DNA from: Legionella drozanskii LLAP-1
Lineage (GTDB): Bacteria > Pseudomonadota > Gammaproteobacteria > Legionellales > Legionellaceae
NCBI RefSeq assembly: GCF_001467585.1
Contig: NZ_LNXY01000020.1
Span: forward strand, 989,074 to 1,053,073
Length of the DNA: 64,000 bases
Direction of reading: 5' to 3'
Below the pieces are notes generated by a model. That model was not told the DNA's origin. It did no database searches and saw nothing but the letters and a program-made list of their open reading frames with translations. The position numbers and the translations under genes were made by a program. Positions 55,955-64,000 of the stretch are shown in pieces. Numbering within the stretch: the stretch's first letter is position 1; each line of letters starts with the position of its first letter.

Positions 55955-56000
55955 AGTTCATTCCCCGTGAAATAAAGTTTTAATGCAAAATTAAATGATT

Positions 56001-57350
56001 TTACTTTAGCAATATACTTAAGAATTCTTGCTCAAGAGCAAGAGCACTAGACTCCGATTTTGCATATACCATATAGTCGATAACTTTCCAGTTATTCATG
56101 TCTTCATTCATAATGACTACTCCTGATCCATTAGCCACTGAAAGTTTTTCAGCTACATTAATTGCGTACAATAAATCATTAATGGCCACATGATTACGAG
56201 TTAAAATAAAATGTGTGTCTAAATAATTTACACCTATGAGTTTTTCTGCGATAGGCTGTATATGTGAGCATCCACCTAGACGACCATTAATTTCTGTAAA
56301 AATAACTTGATCCTCTTGCGTTATTATTGCATCAAAATTAACCAGCCCTCTATATCCAAGGTTTAACAGCTTTTGCTTTAATAGCTCACAGCCATCAAGA
56401 AATTGTTGCCGTATATTTGTCGATAAGTTAGCTGGGGGGATCTGGAAACCAATCCAATTTACGACACCTTTTCCTATTGTATCTTGAGTTTCATCCATAC
56501 GAACAATGCCATAATTCATAAGCTTACAATCGTCTATATTCTTGCCAATATAATATTCAGCATAAATGGTATCTTGAGATGGCAAATATGTCTCAACTAC
56601 GATTAGATTATTTCCGAATGAATCCACTAAACTACACCAGAGCTTCTCTGAAAATTCGATAGTTATGTCATCTACGTCGTTTAGTTTTATGACTTCTCGT
56701 ACTCCAGCATAATTTAAATGATCACATAAAGTAATTGCTATATTACCTACCCCATTAGCAGAAAAATCCTTTTTAATGATGATTACACCACTATTAGTTA
56801 TTTGTTGACGCATAACGTAATACAGCTCTTGTGCAGAACGGCATGCGTTTCCTGGTGCGATTGGAATATGTGAAGCAACCAAAGCCCTAAAAGCAGATTT
56901 ACTATTTAATAAATTAGTTCCTGCCTGGTTCATAAAATTAGGTTTTTGAAGTTCAACATGAGAAAGAGTCAATTCATTAAGGAAGCAAATAATAGAAGAG
57001 CTATAGATATAAGGAATTATCTCCCATGTCTTTCCTGACATACGGGTTTTAAGATCATTAATTAATTCATTATTAAGAAGCGTCTCACTTGTTAAAATGA
57101 GCCAATTATCCGTATTTGTTGATAGAGGAAGAAAATTAGCCGAAGTAATCTTTTTATTCTTAATACGAGAAATATAGTCGATCATGGTTTTAGAGAGCGT
57201 AGATGGTAGTATTAATATATCATCTTCATCTAACAACCAAGCTAATCGTTTTGCATAAACAGTTGCCTCTTGACGAGTAAAAACAGGTAGCTTAGAAACA
57301 TCTCCAACCACAGCTTCGCTATAAACATTTCCTATCAGCAATTTTGGCAT
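56001..57350 (-). CDS. ATP-grasp peptide ligase with pre-ATP-grasp domain (PGM1-like)
   Basis: 449 residues. The N-terminus L-I-G-N-V-Y-S-E-A-V-V-G-D and ILILPSTLSKTMIDYI fit the pre-ATP-grasp domain of ligases related to pheganomycin PGM1. The ATP-grasp core follows: VIIIKKDFSANGVGNI (ATP lysine loop, about 200), GLVNFDAIITQ and FTEINGRLGGCSH (metal Glu/Asn, about 355). Likely forms a peptide bond between small amino acids. Its start overlaps the desaturase stop by 16 bases, so the two are translationally linked. Confidence 0.7.
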   Translation of the reverse strand: MPKLLIGNVYSEAVVGDVSKLPVFTRQEATVYAKRLAWLLDEDDILILPSTLSKTMIDYISRIKNKKITSANFLPLSTNTDNWLILTSETLLNNELINDLKTRMSGKTWEIIPYIYSSSIICFLNELTLSHVELQKPNFMNQAGTNLLNSKSAFRALVASHIPIAPGNACRSAQELYYVMRQQITNSGVIIIKKDFSANGVGNIAITLCDHLNYAGVREVIKLNDVDDITIEFSEKLWCSLVDSFGNNLIVVETYLPSQDTIYAEYYIGKNIDDCKLMNYGIVRMDETQDTIGKGVVNWIGFQIPPANLSTNIRQQFLDGCELLKQKLLNLGYRGLVNFDAIITQEDQVIFTEINGRLGGCSHIQPIAEKLIGVNYLDTHFILTRNHVAINDLLYAINVAEKLSVANGSGVVIMNEDMNNWKVIDYMVYAKSESSALALEQEFLSILLK

Positions 57351-58225
57351 AAGTTCGTTTTCCCTTTATTCTTAATATTAATTAATTTCTTTATTAGTCT
57401 AATATGCCAATATAGATATGATTTTTCTTGATAAAAAACAGAGTCTATATTTTTTTTAAATAGTTTTTGTAAGCCTGAACCAGCCAAACCAGGATACAAA
57501 TGATGTTCAGCATGGAAATTTCCATTCCATAGAAAAAGTCGGACTATGTAATTAGAAAGGATGCTTCTTGATTCCGAATAAAAATCTGGTACATGATTAC
57601 AATCTAAATGTTCTGGTAGTCCGAAAAATAAAATCCACATATATGAGAACAACAAGGGAAGCCAGTAGCAATAAAACATAATACGCGGAAATAACAAGGT
57701 AAAACTAAAGAATAAAACTAGAAGGACGCAAATAAATAGGCTATCCCACAAAGCACGTTTTTTCTTTTTTACACCATCAATATAATAAGGATAAATTTGT
57801 AATAAGACATTCAATGTCTTTGAAATTTTTGCAAATGCAAAAGGTAAACCCGTTATAAAAAAAATATAGTGAGCCAAAGATTTGAATTCAATTTTAGTTT
57901 CTGTATCTTTTTCTGTTCCAACATATTTATGATGCTGTAAGTGATGCTCTTTGTATAGTGTAAAATTTATTAGCAAGATCGCTGAAAAAAATCTGCCAAT
58001 CTGGGTATTGAGGAATCTATTTTTAAGATACGTCTGATGTAGACATTCATGCGCTAAATTTAAACCTCCAGCCAAAATAAATCCCAATATAAATGCAATG
58101 AGTAGATTGGCTAATAAATTATGTGAATACATTAGAGCAAGAAAAATATATGTAAAAACAATAAAAATTAATTTATGAAGAGGCCGTGATGTTCTCTCTC
58201 TTTGCCTGAAAAAAATTGTTTGCAT
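57335..58225 (-). CDS. Membrane fatty-acid-desaturase-like diiron oxygenase
   Basis: 296 residues, about four to five membrane helices. Histidine boxes of the FADS family are complete: HECLH (59-63), EHHLQHH (about 93-99), the EH-..C-N-H box near 210 and HAEHHLYPGL near 240. Such enzymes desaturate or hydroxylate acyl chains, carotenoids or small amines. The cluster setting argues against housekeeping lipid desaturation. ATG 58225 has AAGGA upstream. Confidence 0.8.
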   Translation of the reverse strand: MQTIFFRQRERTSRPLHKLIFIVFTYIFLALMYSHNLLANLLIAFILGFILAGGLNLAHECLHQTYLKNRFLNTQIGRFFSAILLINFTLYKEHHLQHHKYVGTEKDTETKIEFKSLAHYIFFITGLPFAFAKISKTLNVLLQIYPYYIDGVKKKKRALWDSLFICVLLVLFFSFTLLFPRIMFYCYWLPLLFSYMWILFFGLPEHLDCNHVPDFYSESRSILSNYIVRLFLWNGNFHAEHHLYPGLAGSGLQKLFKKNIDSVFYQEKSYLYWHIRLIKKLINIKNKGKTNLCQNC

Positions 58226-58271
58226 CCGTTTATCCTTGCACTCTATGTTACAAGTCCTTAATGTTCTAGAC

Positions 58272-59009
58272 TCAATTTATTGGGAGGTTTGAAATTGAGG
58301 CACTCCAATTTAAACTTTCATATAAAGCTTGCATTGCATGATCCTGAAATTTAGATTCTTCTTCTTTACAAACTATTAATTCCAGCATTTTATGTACCAT
58401 CTCAATATGGTATGCCTCTGCCGGGTCATCCCCACCAACGTGAGTTTTGAAATAAATTAGCTCATTTGAATCATGATCAAAATTTCTTTTAATTCCAGCC
58501 CATAGAGATTCGATAATAGTGTGAGCATGGGCTTCAAATGCAACCATATAGGCACATCTAATTACAGAATCCTGGTTGCTTAGCCCCTCAATAAGAGATA
58601 ACAAATAACTGCGAGTAGGTCCTGAAAAATCAGGAATAATAGGCCTGCCAGTTAGAATTTCAATATCACGTCTTAGCAAATTAGAATGAAACCATTTTTT
58701 TGTATCTAAAATATTCTGAAGGCCTGCTTTACCAAATTTTTCAACAACATAATGGCCTCCGGTTTCATCCCAACAGAGAAAATTACCTACTACACTCGTT
58801 ATTTCTACATGTGAAGGTATATCTTGGTTAGATTTGATTGATTCGCTAATAAGCGATAATTGAGAGCCCGCTTGTATGTAAGGAAATGCTAAAGAAATTC
58901 CTAAAAAATGGGGAAACAAACTAATTATTTGATCCCTAGAATGCAGTTGATTAAACGGGTGCTTATTAAGGGCTTCCATTGCTTGGAACTTGAATACATC
59001 ATACAACAT
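58272..59009 (-). CDS. Heme-oxygenase-like diiron oxidase (HDO) family enzyme
   Basis: 245 helical residues of HDO/PqqC-like size. Candidate iron ligands lie in the expected order: DETGGH (E82, H86), AFEAHAH (E159), then THVGGDDPAEAYH (H190, D194/D195, H201). HDO enzymes such as UndA, BesC and PolF cleave, desaturate or cyclise free fatty or amino acids with O2. The last spacing (H190 to H201) is longer than the usual H-x3-D-x2-H, so the exact subgroup is uncertain. First gene of the six-gene minus-strand operon. Confidence 0.62.
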   Translation of the reverse strand: MLYDVFKFQAMEALNKHPFNQLHSRDQIISLFPHFLGISLAFPYIQAGSQLSLISESIKSNQDIPSHVEITSVVGNFLCWDETGGHYVVEKFGKAGLQNILDTKKWFHSNLLRRDIEILTGRPIIPDFSGPTRSYLLSLIEGLSNQDSVIRCAYMVAFEAHAHTIIESLWAGIKRNFDHDSNELIYFKTHVGGDDPAEAYHIEMVHKMLELIVCKEEESKFQDHAMQALYESLNWSASISNLPIN

Positions 59010-59426
59010 GTCAATTTACCATCCATACTTAACATCTATTAATAATAATTTTTATACGCGAATCCATGAGCCGCGTAAGAAAAAGTTCTCCAACCTTTGC
59101 CGCTGAATATGTGAGGTAATCGATGGGTTAGCCATTTCATACGTACTCCAATACAATTACCTCTCACCAGTATTGTTACACTAAATAAATCTTTTGGTTA
59201 TCCGTAGTAATTACGGATATTCTTTACTTCATACTGCATATTATTTATGATAATTGATAATAAAATACTACAAAAGTCTAAACTACAGAATGCGCTCAAA
59301 GCAGTGGACTAAATTTCGATCTAAAGCTATTAATAGCTCTTTGCAACGTGATTATTCTCGAAAAAATCCAACATTATTTTATTGGTAATGGGTAAAGAAT
59401 GCTACAAAACTATCTCAGGATTTAAT
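59010..59426 (-). other. Promoter region of the biosynthetic operon
   Basis: 417 bases with no coding frame, between the operon's first gene and the regulator gene. It holds the palindrome at 59199-59219, and AT-rich stretches on both sides that could be promoters for the minus-strand operon. Confidence 0.5.
59199..59219. promoter_or_regulatory. Palindromic operator candidate TATCCGTA-N5-TACGGATA
   Basis: A perfect 8-bp dyad around a 5-base centre, total 21 bases, the size of LuxR/GerE-type HTH operators. It lies about 190 bases upstream of the first gene of the biosynthetic operon and 210 bases downstream of the PAS-LuxR regulator gene. It is the only strong palindrome in this spacer. Confidence 0.5.
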
Positions 59427-60149
59427 TTAATCCTTCATTACTATGGATAATTGAGTATTAAATATGCTTTCGGGGATAGTGTTTAAAAATCCTGCAGCAA
59501 TAGCTTTATCTATAAGCTCATATTTATTGTCAGCATTAAACTTATGTTTTAATTGTAATAAATATTCTTCAACAGTTCGTGAAGATAAATTTAAATACAA
59601 AGATATTTGCTTGGCTGTTTTACCTCTAAGGATATAAAAAAGAACCTCCGACTGACGATCCGTTAATTTTATATCGTTAAACGTAGCATTTAACATATAG
59701 CTGCTTTGACCGCAAAGATCGTTACTTACCCCTTCAACTGACATACGAGATAAAAAAGAGCCGATTTCAAGCGTTGTAACATTGGTTACATCCATGCCGT
59801 GAAAAATAGTTCCAACACAAAGATTTGTTTCCTCATCCAATAAAGGTGTTTTGGTGAAAATATAGGCCTTCCATTGTCCTCCAGCGAAAGGATGGATATC
59901 CAGAATTCTCATTTTACTCATTGTTTGGATAACTTGTTTATCTTGCTCACGAAACATTTCAGCAAAATTAACCGTATCACATGGCATATCAAAGTCCGTT
60001 TTACCGATAACATCCTCATGATGATCAAGACCAATAATTTGTCCATATTCTTTGTTAGCATACATAAATACAGAGTTTTCATCTTTACAACCCCATGCTC
60101 CAGGCATTAGATCAAAAAGAGATTTTAGTTTTACATCTATTTTAGTCAC
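59427..60149 (-). CDS. PAS-LuxR family transcriptional regulator, probable cluster regulator
   Basis: 240 residues. A PAS sensor domain (about 8-125: PGAWGCKD-..VFMYANKEYG, IGKTDFDMP) is followed by a LuxR/GerE HTH (about 160-205: LTDRQSEVLFYILRGKTAKQ, then LSSRTVEEY). No receiver domain, so it responds to a ligand or cofactor in PAS rather than phosphorylation. PAS-LuxR proteins are known as pathway-specific activators (PimM type). It lies just upstream of the minus operon and divergent from the right arm. GTG start with AGGAT 7 bases upstream. Confidence 0.82.
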   Translation of the reverse strand: MTKIDVKLKSLFDLMPGAWGCKDENSVFMYANKEYGQIIGLDHHEDVIGKTDFDMPCDTVNFAEMFREQDKQVIQTMSKMRILDIHPFAGGQWKAYIFTKTPLLDEETNLCVGTIFHGMDVTNVTTLEIGSFLSRMSVEGVSNDLCGQSSYMLNATFNDIKLTDRQSEVLFYILRGKTAKQISLYLNLSSRTVEEYLLQLKHKFNADNKYELIDKAIAAGFLNTIPESIFNTQLSIVMKD

Positions 60150-60288
60150 AACACATCCTAGTTATTAAAAATCCACGATGAATAATACTTGCCCATCTCG
60201 TAATATGTCAACAATGCTTAATTTATTTGATATAGTTCAGAATTTCGTCATCAATTTGGTTTTTCGAAGCAAAATGATAACTAGCTGA

Positions 60289-61067
60289 TTGTCGACAAAC
60301 CCTAAAACACTATTCAAGAGAGTCTTGTCAAAAATCCTACACAAAATAAATAAAATTGAACTTGATACACCCTGTTTGGTTATTGATAAAAGTGCATTGG
60401 AGTTTAACCTAAATGTAATGCGCCAGCACTCCCAAAATACTCAAGTGAACATTCGCCCCCATGTAAAAACCCACAAATGCTCCAAATTGGCGAAATTGCA
60501 AATAGAATATGGAGCAATAGGAATTAGTGCTGCAAAAGTATCTGAAGCGCAAGCCCTGATTGATGTGGGAATAAATAATATTTTAATTACTTCTCCTGTA
60601 ATCACTGAAAATAAAATAAGACGCCTAATTTCATGTATAAAAAAGGCTCCTGAAACTATAGTCGTGGTAGATAATGAAAAAAATTTGCATGATTTAAATG
60701 AAGCAGGCCAAACAATTCAATCTAAAATCAATGTCTTGGTTGATTTGGACTCAGGAATAGGTAGAACAGGTATAAAACCAGAAAACGCATTAAGCTTTGC
60801 TTTAAAAATAGGACAATTTAAATGGTTAAATCTTATGGGAATTCAATGCTATGCTGGCAACCTTCAACATATAACCTCCATGACGAGAGAAAGAGTCGTT
60901 CATTACAGGTAATGGAGATGGCAAGTAATGTAGTCAAGCAATTTAAAAAATCAGGAATACCTTGCGTTATACTAACAGGTACCGGAACAGGTACTTACGA
61001 TATAGATGTTGAAGCCTCAGAAGTCACAGAAATTCAACCAGGATATTATACAGTTAGATCTTACTGA
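60289..61067 (+). pseudogene. Frameshifted D-threonine-aldolase/alanine-racemase-like gene, 3' truncated
   Basis: From TTG 60289 the first phase encodes a type III PLP-fold N-terminus: DTPCLVIDKSALEFNL and RPHVKTHKC (PLP lysine), VDLDSGIGRTG and GIQCYAGNLQHI. It stops at 60912. The true continuation (HDERKSRSLQVMEMASNVVK, then TGTGTGTYD) lies in the next phase, so a frameshift sits near 60875-60885. Homology then ends at TEIQPG, where the ATP-grasp fragment begins. A whole enzyme has about 370 residues; here about 250 remain. Relatives split D-threonine or dehydrate D-serine. Confidence 0.7.
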
Positions 61068-61335
61068 ATGCAACCAAAAGGCTACTGGCTTTCGACTATT
61101 TTTTGCGGAAAATGAGGGAACAATTACTAAAATAGAAGGCATTGAAAAAATTTCGGAAGATCTCCAGACAGTTGAAATCGAAATGTACAAAAAAATAGGT
61201 GATGAAGTATTATTGCCGCCGCGTATTTTTCAGGCGCATGGCCACATGATTGTGACAGCAGAAACATTGGATGAACTGGACTTTAAAGTGGATAGCTTAA
61301 CTAAATCTGTACGTATTGAGGTTACTAATGATTAG
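61048..61335 (+). pseudogene. C-terminal fragment of an ATP-grasp amino-acid ligase
   Basis: About 95 codons (LDLTECNQKATGFRLFFAE, then TITKIEGIE, and GHMIVTAETLDELDFKVD near the end) match the C-terminal lobe of carboxylate-amine ATP-grasp ligases of the L-amino-acid-ligase/BacD type. The ATP-binding core is missing and there is no start codon of its own; it is fused out of phase to the aldolase-like remnant. A deletion joined the two genes. Its stop overlaps the MFS start (ATGATTAG), as the intact gene would have. Confidence 0.65.
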
Positions 61336-62533
61336 CCGTAATACAGCACTTGTTGTTTTTGGCCGACTCTTTACGAGCTATGGCTATTATTTGGTTATAC
61401 CATTTTTAATGATTTATATAACTAAGTATTTAGGGATGAGCGCAATCGATGCGGGAATTTTATTGGCTATTCTTAATCTTAGTCGCCGAGGCTTAGGCAT
61501 ATTGGCAGGTTATTGGAGCGATAAATTTGGCTCTCGTAATATGATACTAGTAGGTTTAGCCTTGGAAGTATTAGCCTATACGACTATGAGCTGGGTAACA
61601 AACTTTTGGCTTCTAGCTATTATTATATTTCTAAGTGGTGCTGGTGGATGCTTATATAATATTAGCAGTCGGGCAATTTTAGCAAAACCAAAGGAAGGAC
61701 AAAATACCGCTGTTACATTTGGTTTCTTCTACATTACTATGCATATTGGCTCCCTTCTTGGTCCTCTAACCTATGTTTGGTTTTCTGATAAAGGGATTTT
61801 ACCACTGACATTTTTCTTTTCGGCAGGTGTTTACGGTATTTTTTTGCTTCTTTCGATAATTTGGTTAAAGCCCTCCCCAGAAGATAAAAATAAACCTGCT
61901 ATCAGACTTAAAGATATGTTTGTCGTTTTTTCATCAAGACCCTTTATGATTTATTGTAGTCTCATTACAGGAGTTTGGTTTATCCTCACCCAGTTATATA
62001 TAGTCTTACCACTTTACGTTTTAAAAATGCCTAATGGTGAACAATTAATAGCATATTTAAATGCATGGAACGCTATATTGATTATTGTTTTTCAGTATTG
62101 GTGTAGCCGAATGATTAGCAACCTAACTCTCTCAACTAAATTTACAATGCTAGCATTTGGCACACTTTTAATGGGGATTGCTTGGTCGTTATGTATGTTT
62201 CCAGGCGAGTACATGCTTTATTTCGCGATTAGTTTATTTACGATTGGAGAAATATTATTTATAGGAGTAGTTGATCTACTTGCAATAACATTTGCTCCTG
62301 CTGGGAAATCAGGTCTGTATTTGGGTTTTTCGACATGTACATGGGCTATTGGGGGTGCATTCGCAAGTGTACCGGGCACCGTATTTTATAGTTTTGCAGA
62401 TAATAGCCAGCATTTAGAGTGGTACTGGTTAAGCTTGTTAATAATGAGCTTTCTGGTTTCTATTGTTGTATTAATTAGCAAAATCAAGTTGGTAGACTTC
62501 TTAAATAAATCACCACTTTTACAAGTTTACTGA
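61328..62533 (+). CDS. MFS exporter of the cluster
   Basis: 401 residues from ATG 61328, 12 hydrophobic segments. After helix 2 the A-G-Y-W-S-D-K-F-G-S-R-N motif A of the major facilitator superfamily is present, and helix 4/5 carries the G-A-G-G-C-L-Y-N-.-.-R motif of drug exporters. Likely exports the cluster's product and gives part of the self-protection. Overlaps the preceding ATP-grasp remnant by 8 bases; the HAD gene follows 8 bases later. Confidence 0.85.
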   Translation: MISRNTALVVFGRLFTSYGYYLVIPFLMIYITKYLGMSAIDAGILLAILNLSRRGLGILAGYWSDKFGSRNMILVGLALEVLAYTTMSWVTNFWLLAIIIFLSGAGGCLYNISSRAILAKPKEGQNTAVTFGFFYITMHIGSLLGPLTYVWFSDKGILPLTFFFSAGVYGIFLLLSIIWLKPSPEDKNKPAIRLKDMFVVFSSRPFMIYCSLITGVWFILTQLYIVLPLYVLKMPNGEQLIAYLNAWNAILIIVFQYWCSRMISNLTLSTKFTMLAFGTLLMGIAWSLCMFPGEYMLYFAISLFTIGEILFIGVVDLLAITFAPAGKSGLYLGFSTCTWAIGGAFASVPGTVFYSFADNSQHLEWYWLSLLIMSFLVSIVVLISKIKLVDFLNKSPLLQVY

Positions 62534-62541
62534 GAGATAAA

Positions 62542-63228
62542 ATGAAAGCCATTATTTTTGATTTTGATGGAACTATTCTTGACACAGAGCACACTGAATT
62601 GACTGCATGGCAATATATCTACTCTAACTACAATTCTATTTTGCCGGTTGAACAATGGCTAAGGCGGGTACACATAACCCCCCAAAATTTTGACCCCATG
62701 TTACATTTAGAAAAAACACTAGGAAGGCCTTTAGATCGTGACCAGGTGACAAAGCATCGACGCGAAAAATTGGCCGAGTTAGTTATTGACCTTAAGCCTT
62801 TACCGGGAATAGAAGATTGGATATTAACAGCTCACGCACTTGGATTGAAATTGGCAGTGGCATCTAGTTCACCACGATATTGGGTTGTTGGCCACCTTGA
62901 AAGAACAAATCTTTTAACCTATTTTGATTTGATTATTACCAAAGAAGATGTAAAAGCGTCAAAGCCAAATCCAGAGGCTTATCAAATGGTATTAGATCAT
63001 TTTCAGATCAAGGCTGATGAGGCACTTGCAATTGAGGATTCTCCAGTTGGAGCATCAGCTGCTGTGAGTGCTGGGCTTCGATGCATTATTGTGCCAAATA
63101 AATTAACTAAAGGTCTTACTTTTCCCCTGACTTTTCGGACTGTTAGTAATCTTGTGGAACTCTCTTTACATAAAACTATTGAGGAATTAACTCCAAACCC
63201 TTTTGTACTTGTAAAGCATATATTTTAG
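62542..63228 (+). CDS. HAD phosphatase (beta-phosphoglucomutase/GPH-like)
   Basis: 228 residues. HAD motifs: IFDFDGTILDTE (D8/D10), VASSSPRYW (Ser), K-A-S-K-P-N-P-E (Lys) and AIEDSPVGASAA (Asp), with a helical cap domain (about 16-85). Small-molecule phosphatase or mutase. With a SerK-like kinase next door, it may remove a phosphate from an activated hydroxy-amino acid. Coupled to the MFS gene. Confidence 0.82.
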   Translation: MKAIIFDFDGTILDTEHTELTAWQYIYSNYNSILPVEQWLRRVHITPQNFDPMLHLEKTLGRPLDRDQVTKHRREKLAELVIDLKPLPGIEDWILTAHALGLKLAVASSSPRYWVVGHLERTNLLTYFDLIITKEDVKASKPNPEAYQMVLDHFQIKADEALAIEDSPVGASAAVSAGLRCIIVPNKLTKGLTFPLTFRTVSNLVELSLHKTIEELTPNPFVLVKHIF

Positions 63229-63237
63229 GTTGTTAAG

Positions 63238-63950
63238 ATGCTTTCTTCATTATGTCTCATTCCTGCATGCAATATAACAATCCATGAAGCGCATGAGGAA
63301 TTTAGTTTAGAGAAAATCAAATCTGCAATTCTATCAGAAGGGTATTTGCGCCACCCTATTCTTGTAACAAAAATGAATGATGGTAGATATCTAGTTATTG
63401 ATGGTGCTCATCGTTTCCAAGCACTATGTTCCATAGTACTAAAATCCCTGCACAAATTATAAATTCAGAAAAAATTATATTATCGACCTGGGAGCATGAA
63501 ATATCGACTGGCTCATGTCTCAAGAAACTTCGCTCCGATCCTGAATGGAAATGGCAAAGCAAGTTGCAAATAACTGAATGGGCAGCCTGCTTAATTGATG
63601 AAAGAGGTTTCGAGTCCTGGCTTGTTCCCGTAAAACAACCGTCAAGCATAATCGATCGTTTGAATAATTGGCATCAGATAGTCAACTCATATGTTAATAA
63701 TGTTTCAGTGCATAGAATATCATTAAGCACTAATGGGTTGCCTTCTGCAGGTTGCATACGATTAAGGTTTCCTGTCTGGACTTTATCAGATATTGAATAT
63801 GTTGTAGTTATGGGGAAAATATTACCCCCTGGCACTACACAGTTCATCGTTCAGGAGCGCATGTTAAATTTGTATATTCCCATCTATTTACTTACTGGCT
63901 TGGCTGATCATACAAATGAATGGGAAGGTAATCCCCCCATTTTTAACTGA
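63238..63950 (+). pseudogene. Frameshifted SerK/SbnI-like (ParB-fold) kinase gene
   Basis: The first phase (63238-63462) encodes a ParB-like N-terminus: I-L-S-E-G-Y-L-R-H-P-I-L-V, VIDGAHRFQAL. Then it runs into LKSLHKL-stop. The continuation STKIPAQIINSEKI-..STWEH is in another phase (63426-63950) and extends to the C-terminal ILPPGTTQFIV-.ERMLN-..IPI typical of SbnI/SerK free-serine kinases. A frameshift near 63425-63445 splits it. Intact relatives make O-phosphoserine, e.g. for diaminopropionate synthesis. 63951-64000 holds no gene. Confidence 0.65.
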
Positions 63951-64000
63951 ATCTAAAAGTAGAGGATTAGGCCGCTAGAGCCAATTTTTGCCTTGGAGGA

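Noticed and set aside
60860..60900. Programmed ribosomal frameshift in the aldolase-like gene
   Set aside because: No slippery heptamer or downstream pseudoknot is evident, and the gene is also truncated and fused to an ATP-grasp fragment, which points to damage.
1..64000. CRISPR array, prophage or rRNA operon
   Set aside because: No regularly spaced direct repeats, no phage structural or integrase genes and no rRNA sequence were seen anywhere in the window.

Overview
The window looks like a chromosomal segment of a Legionella-type gammaproteobacterium, probably not L. pneumophila itself. The evidence is: AT-rich coding sequence; gammaproteobacterial gene orders (ubiE-ubiJ-ubiB, ygfB-pepP-ubiH-ubiI opposite zapA and 6S RNA, argP/argO); tatA-tatB without tatC beside them, as known for Legionella; and several large low-homology proteins with acidic, Ser/Glu-rich or coiled-coil tails, as expected of Dot/Icm effector candidates. 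One of these is a kinase-like, LepB-like protein preceded by a sequence resembling a PmrA box. The species and all effector assignments are inference.

Layout. 1-19.9 kb is mostly core genome: a partial c-type cytochrome, recX, a DUF937 protein, a PAP2 phosphatase, a creatininase-family enzyme, the argP/argO pair, the ubiquinone/Tat operon, msrB-msrA, mltB and a queuosine-precursor transporter, interspersed with hypothetical or effector-like genes and small palindromic repeats. 19.9-26.8 kb is accessory: the 1203-residue kinase-like effector candidate with six helical repeats, a lipoprotein, a patch of dead DNA (IS5-type transposase and GIY-YIG nuclease remnants) and a HAD-fold effector candidate. 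26.8-36.2 kb encodes an S53 peptidase, a complete TolC/MacA/MacB-type efflux operon, an Ig-repeat surface protein and an outer-membrane beta-barrel protein. 36.4-46.9 kb returns to core genes: ubiI, ubiH, pepP, ygfB, zapA, 6S RNA, uvrB, an aspartate aminotransferase and tRNA-Asn, with one 628-residue effector candidate.

From tRNA-Asn (46.9 kb) to the right end the DNA looks like an island. It opens with a truncated ABC exporter and a complete AbiE toxin-antitoxin pair with an inverted repeat around its promoter. The rest (49.7-63.95 kb) is an apparently undescribed biosynthetic gene cluster. It contains an extra threonyl-tRNA synthetase, a GFA-fold protein, a cystathionine-lyase-like PLP enzyme, an SDR, a 2OG-Fe amino-acid hydroxylase of the IDO/BsmA type, two different ATP-grasp ligases, a membrane desaturase, a heme-oxygenase-like diiron oxidase, a PAS-LuxR regulator, an MFS exporter, a HAD phosphatase, and broken genes for a D-threonine-aldolase-like enzyme, a third ATP-grasp ligase and a SerK/SbnI-like kinase. 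Gene content suggests a small, modified amino acid or di/tripeptide. The second ThrRS suggests the product targets threonyl-tRNA synthetase, as in the borrelidin and obafluorin clusters. The three broken genes on the right flank suggest the pathway may be decaying in this strain.
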